From Planctomycetota bacterium (lineage in GTDB: Bacteria; Planctomycetota; Phycisphaerae; Sedimentisphaerales; Anaerobacaceae): 64,000 nucleotides of DNA. How positions within the stretch are numbered: the first letter of the stretch is position 1; each line of letters starts with the position of its first letter. Under the pieces are notes generated by a model, which was not told the origin of the DNA, ran no database searches, and saw only the letters and a program-made list of their open reading frames with translations. Positions 24,900 to 34,554 of the stretch are shown here, piece by piece. The stretch is taken from NCBI GenBank assembly GCA_022566315.1, contig JADFJC010000005.1:1-64000 (forward strand), read 5' to 3'. The translations under genes were made by a program, and so were the position numbers.

Positions 24900-27800
24900 T
24901 CATTTAGAAACAACTTGCTGTGGCGCCTCGGTATATCTGGCTCGTATGAGTTTAGACTTTTGCAATAACTGCCGCAGACCCTGGTTTTCCGGGTCTATTT
25001 TTACACAGTCATTTAGCTCTGAACAGGCCCGGTCGAAAGCTGTTCTTGAACACTCAGGGGCGTTTGTCTTTACATATTCCTGCCCTATTGCAAGGTATGT
25101 CCCGGCAGTTAGGCATTTAGCGTGCAATTGCCTCATCTCAGGAGCTATCTTATCCCACTCAACGTCCGGAAACAGCTCGTCGTATGTGAACGTATCGGTA
25201 AATCGCTTGACAACATCAAAATGACTTTTTGCCTTTTGGGCGGAGCAATTTCTTGAAAGACTGTCGCTGGTCATTCGGCGCAGATACATAGCACCCTTGA
25301 GATGATGTATTTTCAGACCGGCCTTTACGAACCGCCGCATCATATCGTAGTCTTCACCAACCAGTAACTCCTCGTCAAAAAAGCCGATTTTATCGAAGAC
25401 GCTTCTTCTGATACAGGTTCTGAACGGCACTACCGGAAAGCCACAGTGGAAAAGGTCTCTAATGAGCAATCTTCGGTCCGTGTATTCTGGTCTTTCAATC
25501 ACTCGAATCGGTTTGGAGTTCTCATCAATAAGACAATCGTCACAATAAACCAGGTCAACATCGGGATGTTTTTCAAATTCAGCCAGGTGCGCGGCAATAA
25601 AGTCCGCTGTCATCATATCATCGTGGTCAAGCTTTATTAGAAAAGAGCCTTCGGATTTTTCGATCCCGGTATTGTGCGTGGCAGCAAGCCCGGAATTTTC
25701 ATGGTAGAAGTATTTTATTCTTTCATCTTTAAAACTGAATACTATGTCTTTGGTATCGTCTGTGGAGCCATCGTTAACAACAATCAGTTCGAGGTTTCGG
25801 TAGTTTTGAATTAGAACACTTTCAATTGCCTCTGCGATATGTTCAGCGGCATTGTAAGCCGGCATTATCACCGAAACCAGTGGCTCAGATTGTTTACAGC
25901 AAGAGCTTTGCCGGATACCTTTCTGCTCACTTTGCTGTTCAGAAACGTAAGGCTCGGAAATATTATTGTTTTGCCGTTGTTGGCAACTTTCGTTCTCCAG
26001 ATCAATCAACCGAAGGTCATAAAGCTTGCTGTTTTCCAGATACCAGTTCCGAACATCAGCCTCTATCTGATTTTCGAAATAATCAGATATGAACTGTCTT
26101 GCAGCGGCGTTGTTGTAGTTTTGTATTTCCCTGTTTAGATACCCTCGGCTCTCAGCCTTCATGCTGACCGCAAAGTAGGCAAGTCCCCTAAGAAGGTCAT
26201 AATTCCTGAAAATTCTCTCTACACCTTTAACTCTCTTACCTACGGTATTGAGAGTGATAATACACGATATGTATTTTGAATTGACAAATTGTGCGAGGGC
26301 TCTGTCTGCAAATCTATAGAGCATCGTACGGTTAACAGGCCTGGTGTCAAACTCACGCTCCACAGATTCCTGCAACGCAAGCTCGGCATATTCATTTTGC
26401 TGTTCAGCCCGTGTGGCAGAAACAGCTCCCGGCCAGGACCTCAAGTTATATAGATATTCTCCCAGATTTCGTATCTCTCCGACTTCGGATAATCGTAACA
26501 ACAGGTCATAGTCCTGGGCATATGTGTACTTTTCATTATATCCTCCGATTTCCACCAGAGAGGATCTTCGCAACATCATTGACCCATGGCCAACACAGTT
26601 TCCAATTGGCAAGTTCTTTTTAATATCTTCATATCCTATTGGTGTCTCCTTGCTACCCCAAACCTCGCCATTGGAATCAATTCTGCCATACCAAGAGCCC
26701 AGAGCTACACATTCCGGATTTTCGTTCAAAAATCCTACCTGTTTTTCAAACCGCTGAGGATGAGAAATATCATCCGCATCCATCCGGGCAACATATTCAC
26801 CTCTACATAACTTTAGCCCAATGTTTAAGGATTTTGTTAAGCCCTTATTTACAGAATTTCTACAAATGAACGTCCTTGGGTCTTTCATATTAACGAGTAT
26901 CTCAGAGGTCCTATCGGTGCTTCCATCATCAACTATGATTACCTCAAAATCCTGATATGTCTGGTTGTATATGCTCTCCAGCGCTTGCTCGATATATTTT
27001 TCGGAATTATAAGCAGAAATTAACACGCTAACTTTAGGCCTATTAGTCATGTCCTTGTTCTTTTCCTGGTAAGGTATGAATGCGTTAAAGCCGCCATTAT
27101 AGTAATGCTGAACTCTATCATTGTGCCCCTGCAAGTAAACCAGGCCTCTGTCATCAATGTATTCATACAGTTTTTTATCCAATGTAAGGCGATATAATTT
27201 GCTGTCGGGTATGCCGACAAATACATTGAACCAGGTCACTGTGGGTTTGATTTCCTTTAATAACTGGTTTGTTTGAAGGATATCCAATTCTGTCTCATCG
27301 GGAACTCCAACGATGACACTTGCCGCTGTCTTTACATCAAACTCATGACACCACTTAAAAACATATCTAATTTGCTCGACAGTAATATCTTTTTGCGTCA
27401 AATCCAGCATTCTCTGGGAGCCGCTTTCTACGCCGAAATAAAATCCCCTTAAACCAGCACGTGACATTAGTTCAACAATATCTCTGGTGAGGTTAGAGAC
27501 TCTCGATTCGCAAACCCAGGATATCTTTATTCTTTTTTCTATCATCAGGTTGCAAAACTTTTTCAGCCTTTCTTTGTTAAGAGTAAAGTTATCTTCCCGG
27601 AAGTAGATTCCCTTTGTCCCATAATTCTTAATAAGATATTCGATGTCAGAGACAATCCGCTCAGCGCTAAAATATGTATACTTCTTTCCCCAGATGGAAC
27701 CGACCGAGCAAAATTGGCATCTGAAGGGGCAGCCACGACTGGTGTTCATTGTGAATACAGGCTGGTCTTCAAAAAACCTTACATTCCAATTGTAGGGTAA

Positions 27801-30800
27801 CTTGACAAAATAATCCCAGGCGGGCATTGGGAGCGCATCTAAATTCTCTATTCGAGGATAACTTACGAGCCTCTGAGTTACCTTGCCTTCTACAATATCG
27901 AGAATTGCCTGTTCACCCTCTCCCTGCACGACATAATCAACAAAGTCAGGGATGGTATTTACAGCTACTGTAGTATGTGGGCCTCCTACGATTATCTTTC
28001 CGTTCCATTTATTCGTTTGCCTTAAATGCTCGAGTTTGTGCATCATTCGTAGAGTATCGCGGAGGCAAATTGTATTAGCATAAATGCCCACGTAGTCTAT
28101 TTCATTTTTCCAAAGATAGTCTGTATCGAGAAAGTCGTTCGGCTGTAAGTAGTTATCTATGAAAAATACCTCATGACCGGCGTTACGCAGCACCGAAATA
28201 AGGAAACCAACTCCAATAGGCGGTCTTTTCTCCGAGGTCGAGAATGGAGACTGGGTCGGAGCAGCAGAGGTTGTCAGCAAAATTCTCATGGATTTCTTAA
28301 AATCACTTCCAGGAGTATGCCGGGGGAAGTACGTCGTTTCTTTGTCGTGCAGTTCTTCCGATTTGCTGCAATTATGGTTATTATCAACACCTTGAGCTAA
28401 AAAAACTCTGCCGTATTTATTTCTAATTTCATCGATCTCTTTTAGTCTCTCTTTTTGTTTTCCGGGGCCGATTTCGAGGCCTTGCGGGTTTTTGTAATAT
28501 AATCCGAGTAATTCAGGTATATGAGTAATCGTATAATCTGTGTCAAAAACTATTCGAAGCCAGAAGTCCCAATCTCCTGCAACTTCGTAGTGGGGCTTAA
28601 AATAACCAATAAGCTCGTGAAGTTTTTTCCTCCACATGACTTGAGGGCCACAAGGATTACGCTGTGCTATAACCTCTTTGGAGAAATCAGGCCGTTCTAT
28701 GAAACCGTTTGTATGGTGTTTTTCGAAAGTCTCGTTTGGATAATTCGTGACTATCTGGTCAATATATATCGCACCTATATGTTCGTTGGCTTCAAGGGTA
28801 TCGGCTATTATTTCCAGAGCATCCTGCCTTAGCCTGTCATCGGTGTTTGTGTTTACGAGGTATTTGCCTGAAGCAGCCTGTGCCCCCCTGTTCCAGGACT
28901 TGTAAATTGTCTCACGTTTTTCAATTTTGATATACTTTATGTTATCGTATTGCTGCTGGAATTGACGGACTACGGCATCTTCGTTTTGCTCAGAGCCGCT
29001 ATTTACAACAACTATTTCCAATTTCCCCATTTTAAAAATTGTTTGGTTAATCAAACCTTCAAGACAGCCACGAATGAAGCGTTGAGAGTTGTACATCGAG
29101 ACGATAGCTGAGACAAGATACTTTCTGCTTTCAACGTCTCCTTGGTTTTGCTGCATAACAACGTGTTCAGCCCCTGCTATTAAGTCTTTTTTATACTCGG
29201 GTATAACATCGTCCCAACCTTCGATTCTTTTTTCACAGTTAAGGTTCTCCAATGCCTGTATGACTTTATTATCGTTCGGATTTTCCTGCAAATAGGACAT
29301 ATACAGACTTCTTGCCTCTTGAACCAGGCCATGACTGGTTAGAACCTGACCACAATTCAGAACAGTCGCAAGATCGTAGGGGTTAATTTTGAGAGCATTT
29401 GTGAAATGTTTTAAGGCATTGGCCAGTTCTCCTTTCTGCAAATATGCTTTGCCGATATTATTATGAGCGGCAATAAAGTGCGGAGCAACCTCAATGGCTT
29501 TCTTAAAGGCATTGAGGGCACCATCTATATCTTTCCTACCCAATAATTTCTCCCCTGACAGGTTGTACTTTTCCGCAGAGTTAATAACCGGATGTTCTAC
29601 TTTTCCAGCAAGAAAATCTTTTGTGCCAAGCGCTAAACTATTTTCGGAAGAAACCGTTATTGCCTGTTTGTCGGATAATCTCTGTATAATTTTCAATAAA
29701 GGAACAATCGTGTGGTTCAGATCTAATCTTTTTTCAAAAAACTCCAAGCAATTTAGCCTAAATTTCAACAACTGGCCATTTGTTAAAGGTGTGCTGAAAT
29801 ATCCATTATCATCTACAACCAATCCGAGACCATATTTTCTGACATAATCGCTCATCTGGCCGATTTCATTTATTATTATCGGCAGTCCATGCTGAAGATA
29901 CGTCGCAATTTTGCCGGAAGCCATGCCAAGATATTTTATATTATTACCGGTATACTTAGATTGATATGTAGGCTCATAGAAAGCAATACCGACATCAGCG
30001 GAATGTATTACGCAGTCCAACTGATTAGGGTCAGCGATCGGTTCTAATGAGAAATAAATGTTATCAAAACATTTGTATTTTGCATAATAAGGACGCACAC
30101 CCTGGTCAAGCCCATGTCGGTTATGCACTACCAGCACCCAATCATCCGACCACTGCTTTGCACTTTCAAGTATATAGCCTGCCATAGACCATTGGGCGAC
30201 AGTGCCCATAAACAGTGCGATCTTCTTATCTTTATTAATTCCCAGGGAATCATACAAATAAGAGTTCTTTTCCCCTTTTTTAATACCTCTTCCAGCTACG
30301 GGGATGTTAATTATTTTTTCTAAAGCGATTTTATTCTCAATTGATAAATACTTGGCACGAAGTGCATCCTGACAAACAATAAAATCCAGACACTTGCAAG
30401 CTTCTATTTCCTCTTGCTTAAATTCCTTGCTTGTTTCTTCTTCAAAGAATATTTCATAAGATATCAGCCCACAAGGAATTTCGCGGTTTTGCGCAATTAA
30501 AGCCGCCTCAATTATTCCCCTGTCCACACCGATAACCAAATCATAGCTTTTAAAGTTTTCGTTTATATAGGAGATTATCTTTTCTTGAGAGTTGAGTTTC
30601 GGGTCTTCTAAAATAAAGGTACCATTTTCAACTGACTTCTCTGGCTTGTCTAACAAAAACAGTGAAGCTCCAGCACACCGATAATGTTGTGGAGTGTAAA
30701 ACCTTTTGAGGGAATAAATATCGACCTTATAGCCGTTTTCACACAATATCTCAACAATGCCGGTGAGATTTATATTACTATTAATATTGCCTTCCGGATG

Positions 30801-31652
30801 AACTATCAGGATCTTCCCGGAATTGGAAGAATTACGTTGTGAACTCGCCACAGTAACTGATTTTATCTCTGTTTTTTCTCCGGACCATTTCTTCTTGAAG
30901 TGATTTATCTCATCTCCCGTATAAAAATGGCGACAGTAACGAGATTTATATATCCTTTCCAAATCACTATCTGGTATTGAAATAGAATCAAGCACGCGTC
31001 TATAAAGTCCCTGATACCACTTCTTCTCACTTACATTGTCTTTCACTATGGAAAAATCCGGTACCCCAAGAAATTCCCGGAATGCATCGTGACAACACCG
31101 TGACAGATCCTCAAGTCTTATCAGCAAAATATCTGCATCCTGGACTTTGTATATCTGATAACCAGTCGATTTATTAAAATCATTTGCATATATATCAAAA
31201 TTGAAGACATCTTTAATTTCCTTGTCAAACCAGGTACATGCATAATCAGTTGATTCATTAAAATCAGCAAATGTCTTAAGTATGTGAGAGTTTATATCAT
31301 TAAAGGCGCTCTCTGGGTCAACATTAGTTACATGCGACAGGTCACGTTTTATATTATGAAAAACATCAGAAATGTCACGTGCGACGGGGTCGCGAACCAG
31401 AGTGATTATTTTCCACCGTATATTTCCTGCCGTACTGTCAATCAGGCTTCTTATGTCCTTACAGTGGTCAAGACGTACATTCGTGCCGGGGATGCTTGAA
31501 TAGTGATCTTCTATCTGTTTGATATTACTCCAGGACAAAAAGTGAGTGTGGTAAATTTTGTTCGGCAGGTTGAGTTTCTCAAGAGAGGCCTGAATCGTCT
31601 TGGAACCAACCTTACCCATTTGATAAATAACTATTGGATCAAATCGCTGCAT
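24900..31652 (-). CDS. Giant multi-enzyme glycan assembly protein (sulfotransferase-like, GT-B, TPR, GT2, B12-radical SAM, GT2, GT2)
   Basis: One uninterrupted 2250-residue frame joins at least six enzyme modules. Residues 1-255: P-loop sulfotransferase or NKWYS-like capsule protein (IVIYQMGKVGSKTI, NVSEKKWYQGLYRR). 280-650: GT-B glycosyltransferase (GKILIVHPEG, KIATYLQHGLPIIINEIGQM). 697-812: TPR. 842-1075: GT2-like (SAIVSMYNSQRFIRGCLEGL, NTDDR). 1120-1520: cobalamin-binding plus radical SAM with the 4Fe-4S motif CPFRCQFC at about 1305. 1539-1767: GT2 (VDDGSTDRT, DADD). 1922-2150: GT2 (VNDGSTDDT, LDHDD, GEDYDMMRR). A helical C-terminus follows. It lies between fliD and sugar genes, so flagellin glycan synthesis is the likely role (inference). 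The sugars and acceptor are unknown. A terminator at 31885-31911 separates it from upstream genes. Confidence 0.9.
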   Translation of the reverse strand: MQRFDPIVIYQMGKVGSKTIQASLEKLNLPNKIYHTHFLSWSNIKQIEDHYSSIPGTNVRLDHCKDIRSLIDSTAGNIRWKIITLVRDPVARDISDVFHNIKRDLSHVTNVDPESAFNDINSHILKTFADFNESTDYACTWFDKEIKDVFNFDIYANDFNKSTGYQIYKVQDADILLIRLEDLSRCCHDAFREFLGVPDFSIVKDNVSEKKWYQGLYRRVLDSISIPDSDLERIYKSRYCRHFYTGDEINHFKKKWSGEKTEIKSVTVASSQRNSSNSGKILIVHPEGNINSNINLTGIVEILCENGYKVDIYSLKRFYTPQHYRCAGASLFLLDKPEKSVENGTFILEDPKLNSQEKIISYINENFKSYDLVIGVDRGIIEAALIAQNREIPCGLISYEIFFEEETSKEFKQEEIEACKCLDFIVCQDALRAKYLSIENKIALEKIINIPVAGRGIKKGEKNSYLYDSLGINKDKKIALFMGTVAQWSMAGYILESAKQWSDDWVLVVHNRHGLDQGVRPYYAKYKCFDNIYFSLEPIADPNQLDCVIHSADVGIAFYEPTYQSKYTGNNIKYLGMASGKIATYLQHGLPIIINEIGQMSDYVRKYGLGLVVDDNGYFSTPLTNGQLLKFRLNCLEFFEKRLDLNHTIVPLLKIIQRLSDKQAITVSSENSLALGTKDFLAGKVEHPVINSAEKYNLSGEKLLGRKDIDGALNAFKKAIEVAPHFIAAHNNIGKAYLQKGELANALKHFTNALKINPYDLATVLNCGQVLTSHGLVQEARSLYMSYLQENPNDNKVIQALENLNCEKRIEGWDDVIPEYKKDLIAGAEHVVMQQNQGDVESRKYLVSAIVSMYNSQRFIRGCLEGLINQTIFKMGKLEIVVVNSGSEQNEDAVVRQFQQQYDNIKYIKIEKRETIYKSWNRGAQAASGKYLVNTNTDDRLRQDALEIIADTLEANEHIGAIYIDQIVTNYPNETFEKHHTNGFIERPDFSKEVIAQRNPCGPQVMWRKKLHELIGYFKPHYEVAGDWDFWLRIVFDTDYTITHIPELLGLYYKNPQGLEIGPGKQKERLKEIDEIRNKYGRVFLAQGVDNNHNCSKSEELHDKETTYFPRHTPGSDFKKSMRILLTTSAAPTQSPFSTSEKRPPIGVGFLISVLRNAGHEVFFIDNYLQPNDFLDTDYLWKNEIDYVGIYANTICLRDTLRMMHKLEHLRQTNKWNGKIIVGGPHTTVAVNTIPDFVDYVVQGEGEQAILDIVEGKVTQRLVSYPRIENLDALPMPAWDYFVKLPYNWNVRFFEDQPVFTMNTSRGCPFRCQFCSVGSIWGKKYTYFSAERIVSDIEYLIKNYGTKGIYFREDNFTLNKERLKKFCNLMIEKRIKISWVCESRVSNLTRDIVELMSRAGLRGFYFGVESGSQRMLDLTQKDITVEQIRYVFKWCHEFDVKTAASVIVGVPDETELDILQTNQLLKEIKPTVTWFNVFVGIPDSKLYRLTLDKKLYEYIDDRGLVYLQGHNDRVQHYYNGGFNAFIPYQEKNKDMTNRPKVSVLISAYNSEKYIEQALESIYNQTYQDFEVIIVDDGSTDRTSEILVNMKDPRTFICRNSVNKGLTKSLNIGLKLCRGEYVARMDADDISHPQRFEKQVGFLNENPECVALGSWYGRIDSNGEVWGSKETPIGYEDIKKNLPIGNCVGHGSMMLRRSSLVEIGGYNEKYTYAQDYDLLLRLSEVGEIRNLGEYLYNLRSWPGAVSATRAEQQNEYAELALQESVEREFDTRPVNRTMLYRFADRALAQFVNSKYISCIITLNTVGKRVKGVERIFRNYDLLRGLAYFAVSMKAESRGYLNREIQNYNNAAARQFISDYFENQIEADVRNWYLENSKLYDLRLIDLENESCQQRQNNNISEPYVSEQQSEQKGIRQSSCCKQSEPLVSVIMPAYNAAEHIAEAIESVLIQNYRNLELIVVNDGSTDDTKDIVFSFKDERIKYFYHENSGLAATHNTGIEKSEGSFLIKLDHDDMMTADFIAAHLAEFEKHPDVDLVYCDDCLIDENSKPIRVIERPEYTDRRLLIRDLFHCGFPVVPFRTCIRRSVFDKIGFFDEELLVGEDYDMMRRFVKAGLKIHHLKGAMYLRRMTSDSLSRNCSAQKAKSHFDVVKRFTDTFTYDELFPDVEWDKIAPEMRQLHAKCLTAGTYLAIGQEYVKTNAPECSRTAFDRACSELNDCVKIDPENQGLRQLLQKSKLIRARYTEAPQQVVSK

Positions 31653-31884
31653 CTATCAGTCTTTCTTCGTTTACATTCTCAAAGCATTCATATTCTGTCT
31701 TGACAGATTATTCCCATAGACAAATTTTTCTATCAGAGTGTAAATTCCATACCTTTAACGGCTAATCCCTCTAACAGGCAAAATTTGTAAGCGCTTGCGA
31801 ATATAAGAGTTACGTGCTTTTAAATAAAAAACAGTAAGTCCTATTACAATAAAGACTTACGCATTTTAAACCCCGATATTCAAC

Positions 31885-31911
31885 TAAAATGCCGGCTTAG
31901 CTGCCGGTATT
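31885..31911 (-). terminator. Intrinsic terminator after the methyltransferase gene
   Basis: On the minus strand AATACCGGC AGCTAA GCCGGCATT forms a 9-bp stem with one G-T pair, followed directly by TTTT. It lies 68 bases past the stop of the 31980-32756 gene and before the giant gene, so the giant gene probably has its own promoter in 31653-31884. That stretch shows no gene and no clear promoter motif. Confidence 0.7.
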
Positions 31912-31979
31912 GTGAAATTCTTCCGGAAAAATACCCACAGGCGTATAAATAATGCACAAATCCCCCTTCTCAGAGATGC

Positions 31980-32756
31980 TCAGGTATTTGTAACAACAGC
32001 CCCGCAACAACCGCTCCAAGTGTCAGTTCCAGGCTTTTTTTCAGTCATCCATCCATATGAAAATACCAATTTCATCCCCGCCTGGCGCAAAAACTCTTCT
32101 ATCTCCGGCATAAATAAGTATCTGACTCGATGGCATTCATTAAACTCCTCGATGTTACCGGTGGTTTTGTCATGAATTGTCATATCATAATTCACTTCCA
32201 CACAATTGCTGTTCTCAAGCATTTTTGGCCTTGCAACTCTCTTAATTTCCATTGCCTGCTCGATTATTTTTTTCTCTCGCACCTCGGGTTTTTCAGCCAG
32301 TACAGCCGGTCCATACCAGAAATCAAAAATAAATATCCCTTCGGGCTCTAAGTGTTCGGCAACCACTTCAAACATAGCCTGCAAATCTTCATCAGTTGTC
32401 TGATAACTAAGAACATGAAAAAGCGAGACTATTACATCAAAATTTTTCCCGACGTTTAACTTGCGAATATCGGCTACTTCAAAATTCACCTTTTGGCTGA
32501 CTTGACTACTGAGTTGTGTCTTACGTTCCCCGGCCTTCGCTATCATCTTCTCACTCAAGTCAACCCCAAAAACATCAAATCCCTTCTCAGCAAGACTCAC
32601 CGCATGTCTGCCCGTGCCACATCCCAGATCCAGAATGGATTTTGCACCGGGAGCAAATTTCTCCAAAAGGCCGCAGATATAATCCGTCTCACCTCTGTAA
32701 TCTTTATCATGGTAAAGCAAATCATAATAATGGGCGTAATTGTCAAAGACCTTCAT
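31980..32756 (-). CDS. Class I SAM-dependent methyltransferase
   Basis: The 258-residue protein has SAM motif I ILDLGCGTGRHAVSLAEKGF at about residues 40-60, the acidic residue in VFGVDLSEKMI, and motif II-like FDVIVSLFHVLSY. It resembles small-molecule or sugar methyltransferases. Its ATG overlaps the stop of the upstream aminotransferase (ATGA), so the two are translationally coupled and probably act on the same sugar (inference). It is the last gene before the terminator. Confidence 0.85.
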   Translation of the reverse strand: MKVFDNYAHYYDLLYHDKDYRGETDYICGLLEKFAPGAKSILDLGCGTGRHAVSLAEKGFDVFGVDLSEKMIAKAGERKTQLSSQVSQKVNFEVADIRKLNVGKNFDVIVSLFHVLSYQTTDEDLQAMFEVVAEHLEPEGIFIFDFWYGPAVLAEKPEVREKKIIEQAMEIKRVARPKMLENSNCVEVNYDMTIHDKTTGNIEEFNECHRVRYLFMPEIEEFLRQAGMKLVFSYGWMTEKKPGTDTWSGCCGAVVTNT

Positions 32757-33883
32757 TTAAGAATTTCCTTCAGACACTCCACCACATATTCAATCTGCAA
32801 TTCGGTCAACGCCAATCCGCTGGGGACATAAAATCCCCGCCTTGCAAGCTTCTCAGCAACAGGATAGTTTTCCTTCTCGAACATACCTGTCTTTTTAAAC
32901 ACAGGTTGCTCGTGTATCGGCCAGAAAAAGGGCCTTGTCCCTACCTGTTTGTCAGCCATATATTTTCTTACATAGTCTGCATCATATCCAAAATCATCAG
33001 CCAGCAAAACTCCATAGACCCAGTAGATATTATCTGCGTATGTGATTCGGTCCTTCGGCAACTGCAACTGTTCAATACCCGAAAGTAACTCAGTATACTT
33101 CTTGCCAACCTGATGTTTTTTTTCAATGAATCTATCAAGTTGCTCTAACTGCGCAACCCCCAACGCCGCCTGCAGATTAGTCATTCTGAAATTGTAGCCG
33201 AGTTCATCATGAATAAATCTTCTGTTCTTTTTGAAACATAAGTTCCGCAATTCTTTAGACTTACGAGCAATCTGCTCATTGTCTGTAACTACCATTCCAC
33301 CTTCACCTGTTGTCACCAGTTTATTCGGATAAAAACTGAAAATACTGATATCACCGAAACTACCACAGGGTTTACCTTTATAAGTTAAGCCATGTGCTTG
33401 TGCAGCGTCTTCTATGATTTTCAAATCATATTTTTTCGCGATAGCGATAACTTGGTCCATATCCACCGGCAATCCATAAATATGAACTACCATAATCGCT
33501 TTTGTCTTTGGTGTGATTTTATCTTCAAGTTGTGAGACATCCATATTCCAGGTCACAGGGTCGCTATCAATCAGTACCGGGGATGCGCATGTCCGCACAA
33601 TAGCTGCGGCACATGAGATAATAGTAAATGTCGGCATTATAACTTCATCACCCGGCCCAATCCCTAATGCCGATACAGCCACCTGGAGTGCTGCGGTACC
33701 GCTGCTTACAGCAACACCAAACCTTCTACCTACCCGGGCAGCAAATTCCCTTTCGAATCTTTTGACAAATGGACCCTCCGAAGAAATCCAGCCACTTTCA
33801 ATACACTCAAGCAGATACTTTTTTTCGTTGCCGCAAAGCAGCAGCTCATTAACCGGAACAAAAATGCTTTCAGCTGTTTTCAT
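32753..33883 (-). CDS. DegT/DnrJ/EryC1 family sugar aminotransferase
   Basis: This PLP-dependent enzyme transfers an amino group to a nucleotide-bound keto sugar. The 376-residue protein has the family start VPVNELLLCGNEKKYLLECI and SSGTAALQVAVSALGIGPGD. The PLP-binding region is IEDAAQAHGL, and the lysine segment is FSFYPNKLVTTGEGGMVVT. The C-terminal half has NFRMTNLQAALGVAQLEQLD. Its N-terminus is nearly repeated in the broken copy at 34417-34554. The keto sugar substrate cannot be told from sequence; the cupin gene upstream may supply it. Confidence 0.92.
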   Translation of the reverse strand: MKTAESIFVPVNELLLCGNEKKYLLECIESGWISSEGPFVKRFEREFAARVGRRFGVAVSSGTAALQVAVSALGIGPGDEVIMPTFTIISCAAAIVRTCASPVLIDSDPVTWNMDVSQLEDKITPKTKAIMVVHIYGLPVDMDQVIAIAKKYDLKIIEDAAQAHGLTYKGKPCGSFGDISIFSFYPNKLVTTGEGGMVVTDNEQIARKSKELRNLCFKKNRRFIHDELGYNFRMTNLQAALGVAQLEQLDRFIEKKHQVGKKYTELLSGIEQLQLPKDRITYADNIYWVYGVLLADDFGYDADYVRKYMADKQVGTRPFFWPIHEQPVFKKTGMFEKENYPVAEKLARRGFYVPSGLALTELQIEYVVECLKEILK

Positions 33884-33934
33884 TAGAGACTCTTGTTTTT
33901 CGCTGTTCCTGTCTGGATTTTGAATTCGCTACCT

Positions 33935-34402
33935 TTATTGCGTAAGTAACCTTAAAAGGCAGTGTTTTAGCTCATCAGTTTCTTCAAATCTTTCTTTATC
34001 AACTTCAAAAGAGATATAAGGCCCTTGCTTGACCTCTATTAACTCTGATTCCTCAAGAAAAACAAAGCCGTGTCCTCCGCTGGCTAAAAGAATAACGTCA
34101 CCTGCCACAAGTTCTTCACTTCTTATATATTTTTTTTCGTCCGAATAAAGATCCACTCGAATCCTGCCTGACTTTACAAGTAGAGTCTCCTGTGTGTACT
34201 GGATTTGGCGAACAACTAATTTATGAGTATGGGGAAGAATTTTATGCCCTGCAGGATGTCTCATGTAACCTAACTGCTGGGAGAATTCTTTGGGCGTAAA
34301 AAACTCAACACTATTCGTATGAAAATCGTGAGGAATAATAATAGCTATTAGTTTGTCCCCCGAAGTAATTTCTTTAATCATAGCTAATCTGGAATTTCCC
34401 AT
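33935..34402 (-). CDS. Cupin-fold protein
   Basis: This 155-residue protein looks like a single small beta-barrel cupin. The metal-site region reads HPAGHKILPHTHKL, followed by ETLLVKSGRIRVDLYSDEKK and AGDVILLASGGHGFVFLEES, the usual two cupin motifs. Relatives sit in sugar clusters beside aminotransferases, where some are nucleotide-sugar isomerases or epimerases, but the exact reaction cannot be stated. Two starts are possible: the ATG at 34402 or, seven codons later, MIKEITSGDK. Neither has a strong ribosome site. It lies 51 bases before the aminotransferase. Confidence 0.75.
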   Translation of the reverse strand: MGNSRLAMIKEITSGDKLIAIIIPHDFHTNSVEFFTPKEFSQQLGYMRHPAGHKILPHTHKLVVRQIQYTQETLLVKSGRIRVDLYSDEKKYIRSEELVAGDVILLASGGHGFVFLEESELIEVKQGPYISFEVDKERFEETDELKHCLLRLLTQ

Positions 34403-34416
34403 TTATCTCTGCTCAG

Positions 34417-34554
34417 CTACGCTGCTGTGTCACTACTTACCGCAATACCAAACTTCCTGCCTATATGCGCAGAAAATTGCTCCTCAAACTTTTTAACAAA
34501 CGGTCCCGCTGAAGGAATCTAACCGCTTTCAATACATTCGATTAGGTACTTCTT
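34417..34554 (-). pseudogene. Remnant of a second DegT-family aminotransferase
   Basis: Read on the minus strand this stretch encodes KKYLIECIESG, a stop in place of W, then IPSAGPFVKKF, EEQFSAHIGRKFG and IAVSSDTAA followed by a stop. It matches the N-terminal part of the intact aminotransferase at 32753-33883 (KKYLLECIESGWISSEGPFV) nearly codon by codon. The start and the rest of the gene are gone. The adjacent GT2 gene reads into it in another frame, so this looks like a deletion junction. Confidence 0.85.
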
